The translations under genes were made by a program, and so were the position numbers. A DNA stretch of 64,000 nt. Origin: Lasiosphaeris hirsuta. Its lineage: Eukaryota; Ascomycota; Sordariomycetes; Sordariales; Lasiosphaeriaceae. The stretch is taken from assembly GCA_030549175.1 (NCBI GenBank), contig JAUKUA010000002.1:124001-188000 (forward strand). Direction: 5' to 3'. The notes under the pieces were generated by a model that saw nothing but the letters and a program-made list of their open reading frames with translations, was not told the DNA's origin and made no database searches. Shown piece after piece: positions 54,965 through 64,000 of this stretch; within the stretch, counting starts at the first letter, position 1; the number at the start of each line of letters is the position of its first letter.

Positions 54965-56558
54965 ATGTCTTCGTTGCCGATGGGGACGACGGTGGAAGAT
55001 AGCCAAGAGCGCGCGAATGAAACTTTCGACATCAGGGCAAGCACGGCTCCCTGCACCATCAATGAAGATGAGTTACCAGAGGCAATACCATCCGTCGCTT
55101 ACTCCGAGTACAAAGGTTACGGGAATAATTTACCGCAGATGGTTTCTAGCGAAAAGGACGGGAAAGTATGCCATGTCGCCGACAATGCTGGATTAGAAGT
55201 CGTCCCAACACCTTTGTTAGGTACCGGTGAGCCCAGCGGCTTTAGGGGTTGGATGGCGAGAAGAAGCAGGACCGTGAAACTTGTCGCTTTGGCTGGGTTG
55301 GCGATTTTGATTGCTGGTATCGTCATCGGCACAATATTTGGGGTGAGAGCGCGTACATCATCCGCAAGCTCTGCCACTGCTGCGACGTCGAATGGGTCAG
55401 CAAGTGGCTCACCTACAACCGTGGGTGCTACCGCTCCATCGGCATCGCCAGGAGAGACAACGACCCAGGGCAAACCATATCTTGTGGCTGCTACAGTCAA
55501 GACCGACCAATATATCGGGGGCCACTATCTGTACATATTTCACCAACTTGCCTCGTCCAACGAGATTCGGCTCAACCGTGCAGCAGGAGAAAACTTCACA
55601 TGGAACGGACCGCGAGAGGAGACGATACCATTGAGTTTCCAAGCCGAGGCAGGAACTCCACTGGCGATCGTCGGGCAGCCTGCCGACGACAAGGCCAACG
55701 GTCTATTCGACTTGTTTTATTTGCACGTCCCGGTAGCATCGAACTCGACCGAGATCGCTCATATTCGGCTCAACTGCGACCCCATCAGCGGGTGCAGCAG
55801 TTTCGGTTCGTCGTTGGTCACATCACCCAGCGACATGTACAAGGTCGAGATCAACGAGGCCACGCTGGCTGCATCACTTTTCCGGCGCAACGAAACAGGG
55901 AACAGAGAGATGGTTCTCTATTATCGCACCACTAGCGGAGGTATCGCCCAAAAGACGCTGAGCTACAAGAGCCTCACCGAGGATGTCACGGTCACATCCG
56001 TATCGAAGCTCGCCTCCACCGATGAAAACTTCAAGTTGTCAACCATGGCCGCAGCCGGGATGCCTGAAGAAGAGTATGTTGTGTTCTTTGGGAATGAGGA
56101 GTCCTCATTGCAGACGTGGTGGAATGCGACATCGTGGTTCGGACGTGAGTCTCCTTCCCTATCATTTTACCCTTGGCCTTCCTTTCATATTTAAACCGCC
56201 TCTTTTCTCATACAAATCCTCAGCAATGGCTTGGAAGCCAGAAAACAATTCATACTGGAGTCGAAGCTTGACGCTGACGGCCTGCGCACACCCGCGCAAG
56301 TTTGAATACCACGCCCTCTATACCGATATCCGCGGCGGAAGCATCATAGAAATGCACCATACGGGAAACCTCCTAGGACATACTTACGAGGAACCCATTT
56401 ACACGAATCTCTCGAGGTTGCAACCCGTTGATGGGGGACGTGGGGGGCTGGCAGTATCATGTTTTGATGATTCGTTGGTGTTGGTGTATTGGAGTCAGGG
56501 CAAGCTCGTGTATGGCATCAAGGCCAATGGGACGTGGACCGAGACCATGGTATTGTGA
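54965..56558 (+). CDS. Type II membrane protein with a lectin-like beta-propeller ectodomain
   Basis: Two exons (54965-56144, 56224-56558) encode 504 residues. There is no signal peptide. A ~103-residue acidic cytosolic N-terminus is followed by one membrane helix (residues ~104-127, KLVALAGLAILIAGIVIGT), a Ser/Thr/Ala-rich linker (SASSATAATSNGSASGSPTT), and a ~330-residue ectodomain with N-glycosylation sequons. The ectodomain repeats short beta-strand units ending in small Gly/Trp motifs (NEIRLNRAAGENFTWNG, NREMVLYYRTTSGG, ETWWNATSW-like), reminiscent of the fungal fucose-specific-lectin/six-bladed propeller proteins. The function is inferred as sugar binding at the cell surface or in the secretory pathway; not proven. 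The ATG at 54965 follows a possible 5'-UTR intron. Confidence 0.75.
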
Positions 56559-57595
56559 TGGCTGGAGTGGGAGTTTATTGTGGGGTTACTCCAGCACTAA
56601 GCTGCAGCTCAACCTTCTTATTGCTCCGTGGAAGTTAGATTCCTTTCCCCCTTCGCCAATGGCGACAAGAGTTGTGTCTCTGAGGCTTCCGTGTCGCCAT
56701 TGAAGTCCTGTCGAGAGATATTTATCTAACATCGAGAAAAGGGGTTCAGCTTTAAGCGGATTTGTACGCCTATCAGGAGGGAAGCTTGAAGCTATTCTTA
56801 TTACATCGATGCCAGAAATTGGTGGGTGATATATATTTGAGGACTTAACCATCGCTCTCAGCACGTTTGTGGACAGCAGATACACACGGTTCGCTCGCTT
56901 ATCGAAAACAACCTCTCGACTTGGGAGGATCGCACTTCAGGGGCAGTGCAAAGTTGGTACACTCAAGTTCTCAAAAATGGTCCTGTAACCAGAGAAAAAA
57001 AAAAAAAAGGTCCCAGCGCTATAAAATAGGCGACTAGTATATACTATTTGTCTGCCGTATTCGCTTTGCTTCGCCATGTAGCTCAAGCACCATTAAGCGT
57101 CAGTATCATACTCAAGCTTGAGCTTGAATTCGGCCGGTCCCTGTGGTCCGTCCTGACGCTCCAGAGGCGTCATATCAAGCAGCTGAAACGTCCCCAATAA
57201 ATGATCTAGCCCACGGGAATACAATTAGTAGGTGTGATTCACATCTGTCAAGGCCGAGGGCGATGCCGTTCCAGAGGGGGGTAGCGTTGAAGGAGAGATA
57301 TCGATCAACCAACGCCCATTCATCCAAGAGGCTTGAAAAGTGGTCAGTTCTATCGCTATGAGCTCCGAGTCCCAGTCGCCAAAGATGTAGGAGTGGAGGA
57401 TTATGTTCTAATCTAGAATGCGGACTTTAGCCTATTTTCTTTTTAATATAACATTGTTAGGATATGATAGCCTATACATAGAGAGATAGAATGAGTTTTG
57501 ACAGTATAGTTGAGCGACATACACACACCTGTCTGATCTCAGCGCTGGAGTGATTTATGGCGACCTCTGGCTTTATTTGGTGGACTGGAGCATCT
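56559..57595. other. Intergenic region
   Basis: Poly-A run at 56995-57008 and AT-rich DNA; nothing recognisable. Confidence 0.35.
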
Positions 57596-58568
57596 CTAGC
57601 GTCCCAGGTACGGTTGGAAGGCAAAAGATAGTGGTTTCAGGCGTGGCGATTGGGGACGGCGTCTCGCTCTGGGCGTCGCGTGAAGCGGGCTCGGCCGGGG
57701 GCAAGACAAGATGCTCGTCGACTGCCCAAGCGCCACCGGACGGAGGCAGCTTGCTGATAACGGTAGCCCCGTTTCTGCGACTGTGCTCGAGTCCCGGGAA
57801 ATAGCGATTTTAGGGATGGGACGGGCCGACATAGTTTTGATCATGAGGTCGTAGCTCTGCAGGCCAGGCAAAGTCTTGTTGCGGACCTTCCCAAGCGCTC
57901 TGTCCAAGGCCCGTCTGAGGGTTTCAAGGGCAACGGAATCAAAGTGATTGAGCCCAAGAGGCGTTTGGGGCTTGTGTAGCCAAAACCCGCGTGATTGGCA
58001 TCCTACTCTTGACCATCAAAGCGTTCGCGATTGGTCGGCTTCCTCCCATCATCCCGAGCTCAAGCATTTCCCACCACCCGACGGCGCGCGTCTGCTTTGG
58101 GGCGAGCGTGTACACCAATATGTCGACTTTTTTTTTTTTTTTTTTGGCGATCAGCTTGCGAATCGTGTGGAGGTTCACCACCCGTATTCAATCCACGGGT
58201 GGGGAAGGCGTGCCGTCGAACGCTTTCATGATAACCGCGAAGAGATCAAGTGATGGGATATCTGCATATACGAGCAGCAGATTTTTGAGCTCTTGTAGGA
58301 TTTGAAGACACCTGGCTGGAACGATGGTGATGCCGTTGTCGTTGCGAAGGTCAAGCAGGCGAAGATGAAGCTGCACGTTCTGGACACGCGCAATCAAGAC
58401 TACAAGTGGTAGATTAACGAGATGGAGTGGCGGATGGTCTAGATTAAACGGGACCTCACCAGGACCTACACGTCGCTTTGTGATTTTACAGCCTGAGTCG
58501 AAGAAGATAAAGATACTCGTTATCACCGGGTCCAACTCTAAACAACGGTAGACATGCTTCCTTTCCAT
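57596..58568 (-). pseudogene. Possible decayed hypothetical gene
   Basis: Protein-like minus frames at 58568-58188 (DIPSLDLFAVIMKAFDG, LHLVNLPLVVLIARVQ) and 57907-57596 (ALGKVRNKTLPGLQSYDLMIKTM) are separated by a T17-18 run and stops. They could be parts of one gene, but no family or splice path links them. Confidence 0.3.
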
Positions 58569-59259
58569 GGCTACTCCGTAGGCATGTTCATCAGGGGGTG
58601 GTGGTTATACATGCACCAGTAGCGTTCTAGCCCCTCTCAGTCCCTAGTAACGGTGTGGAGAACAGAAGGGAAACAAGAAAAAGTCCAGCTAGCAGCTCAC
58701 CAATTTATCGGGCCAACGCCCCCCCCCCCCCCTCCCCCCCACTACGGTCAACGGCTACAAGGCCATGTATACAGTCGCAATGTAATGATAGAGCTTTAAA
58801 TCAACCCCGAAGCTCCAGGAAGAGCCAGGGAAGAGCGAGAGAACCGTGCGAGCTGTCAATGTCGACCACTCCAAACGTTTTGGAAATCAAAATGATAGAA
58901 GAGCATTGTTTCATAAAGCCAACTAACAACCTCCCGTACAATTACCACATCGTGCTATGCCACGCTACACTATTCTATGCTCTACTCCGTGCCGTTTCAC
59001 CTCGGCAAAATCCCAAGGCCATGCCGTCCAAAACCATCATGTGATCCATACCCTACGCTACTCTGTTTCATTTAGGAGGAAAAATTAGCGACATAAAATC
59101 TGACCGAGGAGACGACGAGCCGAAGCGTAGCTCGCAGTAGAAAGCGGGTTGATAGCGCGGTAGAGCCACGGTCCATGGGTGACTACATAGTATGTTGGGG
59201 GGTACTAGGTGTAGATAGGAGCTAGTAGGCCGATATGCCACAACGGAGGCCGTACAGCT
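58569..59259. other. Intergenic region with a poly-C tract
   Basis: C-rich run at about 58718-58740; no gene seen. Confidence 0.35.
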
Positions 59260-60230
59260 GAGCAACACGGGCTACAAAGCTAAAGACGAAATCGGGCAGT
59301 AGGACCACGGAAGCCCGAAGAGGGTCGATATCGTTCGGAGTGGGGTTACCGGTGAGGGAACCGCCGCTGGTAGTAACCTCGCGAACCTCATAGAAGATGT
59401 CGGAGAACTTGACAACGGCCTCGGGGTTATATTACTTTATATTTTTGCCAGGTAGGCGAAGACGAAGCTCTCCACTTTTAAGCAATTACTCTGATAAGGA
59501 CTAGGCGAACTCGCCGCCATAACGATCCCAAACCATAACTTACGACTTGTCGGCGACGCGGTCGACGCGGCCCTCGACGTCGCGGTTACCCTTACGATCT
59601 TTGCCGTCCGGACCACCAAACTCCAGACAGGCGATGGTCTTGATTATGTTGTAGGTACGCATGACATAGTGCAAAATTGAGGTCATAGACTTCTCGGTCG
59701 TGTTATAGTCGCCCAAGGTTCGGGTAGCATACAGGATCAGGGTATGTGACTTCTCGTTATGGTCAATGACTACGAGGTACTAAGCCACCTGGTCAGACTT
59801 ATCACGATCCGAGAGGATATAGTACACGCTGAGTCCGGGCATTCCGGAAATGCCAGCTTTGACCGAGCTGACCACGATACTTCTGACTCGTATCAAGAAC
59901 TCTTCGGAGACGTTGTCAACTGTCATCTCGCCGGTGGCCGGGTTAAAGTGCTACGGAGTCCCCCGAGGTTAGTTAGAGCCTTTGGAGTATGGCTACAAGC
60001 GCAAGAGCGGGATGTGGTATACTTACGACTAAGATGCCGTAGGGGAGTAGCTACTTAAGATGAGTTAGTTGCGGAAAGCCTTCGCGAACGATTTGGTGGT
60101 GGTCGATGGGGTCGGCGATGAAGTGATAGTCCTAGGCTTTGGGGTTGAATACGAGGAGGTAGTAGAGAGTTACCATGACGTGTTGAAGGCGCTGGGGCTT
60201 AGGAACTTTATAGATTACCTAGGTAGGGCT
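59260..60230 (-). pseudogene. RIP-decayed hypothetical gene
   Basis: A long minus-strand reading is coherent over ~250 codons apart from TAG/TAA codons: NPATGEMTVDNVSEEFLIR, VKAGISGMPGLSVYYILSD, SMTSILHYVMRTYNIIKTIA, CLEFGGPDGKDRKGNRDVEG, RVADKS*VMVWDRYGGEFA*SLSE. The stops lie where Gln is expected (CAG/CAA to TAG/TAA). Composition and order look like a soluble fungal protein, possibly of a multi-copy family, but I do not recognise it. The upstream part (toward 60230) is in shifted frames. Confidence 0.5.
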
Positions 60231-63200
60231 CAGGGCTCTCGAGGCCGCGGCGGAGACTCCGCAATCGTGAAGAATCTACGTTGTGGCTGTTAGCGAGTGG
60301 TACAGCGCAAACCTGCGGCACTCCACGATCGGCATGGCTATGTACCGCGTGGTCATCAAAGCCGGGACAAAGAGACTAACCATGTTAGAATGATTGACCT
60401 GCGCCGACATTTTGGAATTCAAAGATTAGAAATTTGGGTGCGCGCCGATGGAACAAGGCTGGGAGGTTGGAGATGTCGATGGAGCGTTTCGGAGCTTTGA
60501 AAACAAACAACGAAATTGGCGCCAGCCGCCATTCACTTGCACTTACACTTATCCAACCAAAGAAACCACCAGCGGCTACACGTGCCCATCATCCAATGAT
60601 TTCCCCCACAATTCACCTTCGTTCAATCAATATACCTTTCTGGGCCAGCCATTCACTTATTTCTTTCACGCATACTTTGCTACAGTGCGTGCCTTTCCAA
60701 TTTGGTGCCTGGGGCAGCAACCTGGGCACCAAGGTCGCTCCGCACTCTGCTTGGCGTCTTGTCTCAAGCTCAGGTACCTTGGCCTGACGCCCACGCTTTG
60801 TGCCAGCTTCGGATAGCGATAATGTAAGTACCAGACCCTTTTGCGTAATTAGGTGACTGGGAGGTTTGATCGCGAAAGGCCGGTGGAAGGCTAGGCTGGC
60901 CGTGAGCACGCGCCTAATCAGCGCAATGATAACATGATGCTTACCAAGAAAGAATAGCTTACAGGCACCATGTTGGAGTCTGCGATCGACTTGATGTTCT
61001 ATTCATTTGATGAGCCAGCGCACTGCTGCGTGGTCATTGGCGAGAGAATCGTCTGGGGGTGGTGACGATATGGATTTAGGTAGTGGTGGCGGCCAGAATT
61101 GAATATCAAAGGACTGGGTGCTGCTGGACGGGCTGGCCTTGACCTCTTTCTTGAGCCGGTGAATACATTCGGGCAGTGAAAAAAACCCTGTTGTGAATTT
61201 GGTACAGGTATCCGACATAGGCGAGGTCATTGCCGGTAAAGTTGTGGACTTCGCGTGGCCGACATTGTTGGATACCAGGAGACTCCCCAGAAAAAATCGC
61301 AGCGCCTTCGAAATTGGGCCGCATAGTGCGCTAGACAGTTGCTTATGGCAGGCTAACATGTTCTTGCTGGGGGTGGGGGGGGGTGATGGGTTGATCGGAG
61401 TTAGCCCACCATCTGTGCCTCCAGGATCTGCAAGATCCTGGCCTTTTCTTTCTCTTTAGCAGCAATAAAACAAGTTTGACACACCTTTTTGCTTGGAAGT
61501 GTGCTTGCAAGCCCAACACCACCTCTTCCGTCTCTGCGGATGGGAGCCATGTTTGGTGGGAGAGAATGAGGCGGGAGACGATGTAGGATGAAATTCCAGT
61601 ACTGGGAGAGGACTGTATCGGGCGCGAAGGGTTAGTATGCTGAGAAGTGAGTGACCAAATTTGGAGCTGGGAAACTGGAGCCCAGATTCAGGCCTCATTC
61701 GAGGAAGTTGAAATGGTGACGAGCCCCGCCCCCCCCCTTCCCCCCCCCACCCGGCAGACAAGGTCAGACAAGGTGGTACGTATGTACAAGTACAGAGCCC
61801 CTCACTGTTATTGTCGTCGAAAATAGCGACACGCGCCAGCCAAATTCGGCGACCAGAACAGCGCTTTCTCGCTTTAAGCTGTAAAGAGCGAAGTGGTGAT
61901 ATTGCTCCCGAGGTGGTGTGAACAATAGCTGTAGGGAGGGAGTGTGAGTTGACTGGGTCTTCTACAAGAATGCCCCGACCTGGTAACTGTCAAATAACAC
62001 GTGTATTCACTAGAAAAGATGCAATTGAGTGTGCAGAATTGAATGAGCGTCGATTGGGCGCTTGTTTAGCTCGGGAGCGCCTCGCAACTAAAAACCCCGA
62101 ATTCTTTAGTTAGCGACTCGTTATGAAATGCCCCCTGTATTATGGGGGTGACAACGGGCTATAAGCCACGCAGGGCACCCCCAAAAATGGCATCTCGGCC
62201 TTGAAACTTTCTAGGTCTTTTCAATACTACACTGAGGTGGTACCTGATTTGCGCTACCTTTTTGTTGAGGGAGCGAAGTGGTTATTTTGCTACCTTGGTG
62301 GTGCTGCTGCAGTGGCAGTGGCTGCAGGAAAGCCTGTGGGCCGTCTGTATAAATACCCCGAGCTGATCCGGGCACAGGCCAGGCAAAGTGCAACGGGTTA
62401 CCATGTCCGTAACCATGTAGTATATATAGATCCTGTTCGACCTTCCAGTCACCGTGCAAACTTGGGCTCACCACCCGCAGGTGCTTATGTAATATGACAT
62501 GCGGGTCAATTCAGGGCCCTGCATTGGTTCACTTGATAGACAAATCAATGACGCACACAACCCACTAGGGATTTGGCACTGCATTTTTAGCGCGCTCCCA
62601 AGGTTTCCAATTTCAAGTTTCCTTTCAGCCTCTTCCGAATTCAAGCAGGATCCCATCATCACACCAGCATAGTACAAGCCAGTCCGAAGCGAGGGAAGCC
62701 ATTTTTTTTTTCTCTGCTGTCTTTGGAGTTCATGTTTGGTGACATTTTCCCTCTACAAATCGGGTTTAGACTGGAGAATAGTTACGGTCTTCTCGAGGAG
62801 GCTCGGAAGGAAACCTTCAGCCCTGGCTTTTGGCGGATGAGAAAGGCGTTTAACATTAGATGGTGATGTCAGAGTTCAACAGCTGCGAAAAAGTGGCATT
62901 GTGCAACAGTATATAGGGGGAATGGGACATGATCTGGTAGGATAGCAAATTTAGATTCAGATGCCAACTTCAACGTTGGAGCCGAGAAAGTGCTGTAAAA
63001 GCTGATTCTGAGCCACCCAAGCCGATATGTGTGAGTTCGAGGTATAAAAGACAGTGCCCTTGAACCCATGACAAAATCTTCGGAGTAGTAGCTGTCTCAA
63101 AGGTTACGTGCTACGAATAAGCTCGCAAGGCCCTGAGGGGTGCCTACGGATGAATTAGAAACGTGATCAAGACCTTAGGCTGTGTAGTGGTGACCGAACT

Positions 63201-63239
63201 GTGCCCAAAACTCAGCTGTATCTCGAAGGCGAAGCCTGT
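60231..63239. other. Gene-poor region
   Basis: Three kilobases without a supported gene. A 118-codon minus frame at 61003-61359 and a 98-codon plus frame at 62201-62497 have no recognisable domain. G- and C-runs occur near 61370-61384 and 61727-61750. Confidence 0.3.
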
Positions 63240-64000
63240 TCAGTTGAGCCAGATGTTCCCTCGCTCCGCTCCAAATGAGCGGGCCGGATTGCATATCCTG
63301 AAAGGCTGAGCGAGCGAAATGTTGCGATCCTCAAGCACCACAGTGAGATCGAGCACTCTAATACGTTTCCCAACGCGGTTTTCCCTCTCAAAGACTATGG
63401 CGTACTTTCTCCAACGGCATCTTTCCGTGTATGTTGAAACTGCCTCAAATTGTCCCATCAAAAGCTTTCCCGGGAATGCGGTCCCAAAGTCCGGAAAGAA
63501 CTGCAAGACTGTGTTAGAGTTATCACCTGAAACCTTACCTACCGCCTCAACTTTGATATAGTGATACAGCATCTTCCCAGCCGTTAGCTGCAAGAATGGT
63601 CCGAGACTGAATATCCATCCATGGATTCGCAATCGTGAGCCCCAACTGGATGGCGAGAGACTCAACCCCCCAGCCCGAACAAAGCAACACCAGCCAACCA
63701 TCTCCCCGCTTGCTGTCTCCACCTCGAACCCATACAGCTCCCTCCCCACAAAATTGTTAAGGCGACCATGTCGTCTGGCGTCACCAGCATGATGGGCCGG
63801 CTGAGATGCTCAAACGCTTTGCACTTGGCACACTGAAAGGGCATCTCAACGTCGGAGAAGAATAGTATTCGAGCCGCTTCCTAGAACGTCCACGCGCGTG
63901 TATTCCAAAGCGAGGTCTCGATAGAAAGCAGCTGCCTGTTGTGGATCGGTCCAGAGGCAAGGAGACGAGACCCAACCCGGCCAAGAGTATAGTATCCGTA
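63240..64000 (-). pseudogene. Hypothetical protein gene with frameshifts, running off the right edge
   Basis: Coherent minus-strand protein pieces in shifted frames: AAAFYRDLALEYTRVDVLGSG, then SDVEMPFQCAKCKAFEHLSR and IMLVTPDDMV, then GRELYGFEVETASGEMVGWC, GKMLYHYIKVEA and a C-terminal FGTAFPGKLLMGQFEAVSTY to the stop at 63240. The changes near 63870 and 63769 are not explained by introns; a 42-nt in-frame segment at about 63500-63540 has intron-like borders. The CAKC motif could bind zinc. Family not recognised; the 5' end lies outside the window. Confidence 0.45.

Noticed and set aside
1..64000. CRISPR arrays, bacterial operons, Shine-Dalgarno sites
   Set aside because: Introns and gene families are clearly fungal; the only regular repeats are micro- and minisatellites without spacer structure.

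Overview
The window is a piece of a filamentous ascomycete (Pezizomycotina) genome, most likely a Sordariomycete. The evidence is genes split by short (about 50-100 nt) GT..AG introns with CTAAC/CTGAC branch points, typical fungal families (Zn2Cys6 and copper-fist regulators, NCS1, DHA1 and Atg22-like transporters, TauD dioxygenase, P450), GC-rich genes separated by AT-rich islands, and many CCTAGGTA/ACCT microsatellites. Several relic genes carry stops that look like C-to-T or G-to-A changes (CAG to TAG, TGG to TAG), as left by repeat-induced point mutation (RIP).

Left part (1-11.5 kb): a secreted glyoxalase-like protein runs off the left edge. A Zn2Cys6 regulator (1250-2790) follows. Then come a fused isochorismatase-like/amidase enzyme (5128-7364, minus) and a divergent NCS1-family permease (9565-11497, plus). 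The enzyme joins a biuret-hydrolase-like domain to an allophanate-hydrolase-like domain. The 2.2 kb promoter region between enzyme and permease is rich in HGATAR sites and has four CCAAT boxes at exact 11-bp spacing. I read this as a small urea-type nitrogen-scavenging locus.

Transposon island (11.8-16.7 kb): a 163-bp direct repeat brackets a decayed HNH-endonuclease-domain gene. Next to it is a decayed but full-length pogo/Fot1-type element with matching terminal inverted repeats and TA flanks.

Core (18.4-40.8 kb): the most interesting stretch. It holds a TauD dioxygenase and a divergent SDR, a DHA1 MFS exporter and a divergent Atg22-like transporter, and a Dit2-like P450 divergent from a Dit1/PvcA-type isocyanide synthase. 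These are followed by a decayed DJ-1/PfpI gene (the superfamily of isonitrile hydratases), a Ctr copper transporter, a four-helix membrane protein, a copper-fist transcription factor and a second, frameshifted Ctr transporter. A 2 kb AT-rich relic island lies inside it. The layout suggests a copper-linked isocyanide or dityrosine-type pathway: vacuolar tyrosine supply (Atg22-like), isocyanide formation (Dit1-like), oxidation (P450, TauD, SDR), export (MFS), and copper sensing and uptake (copper fist, Ctr). The octamer CTTGCTCA, close to the yeast Mac1 site, occurs in three of the promoter regions.

Right part (41-64 kb): an unrecognised three-exon gene lies between two inverted copies of a ~190-285 bp sequence with a variable 31-bp tandem repeat. 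It is followed by a broken adenylate-forming enzyme, an intact cytosolic-type sulfotransferase, a GH47 alpha-mannosidase pseudogene with internal deletions, an intact type II membrane protein with a lectin-like ectodomain, and several decayed genes in gene-poor DNA up to the right edge.

Gene models were built by hand from reading frames and splice signals. Family names rest on recognised motifs, not on database searches.
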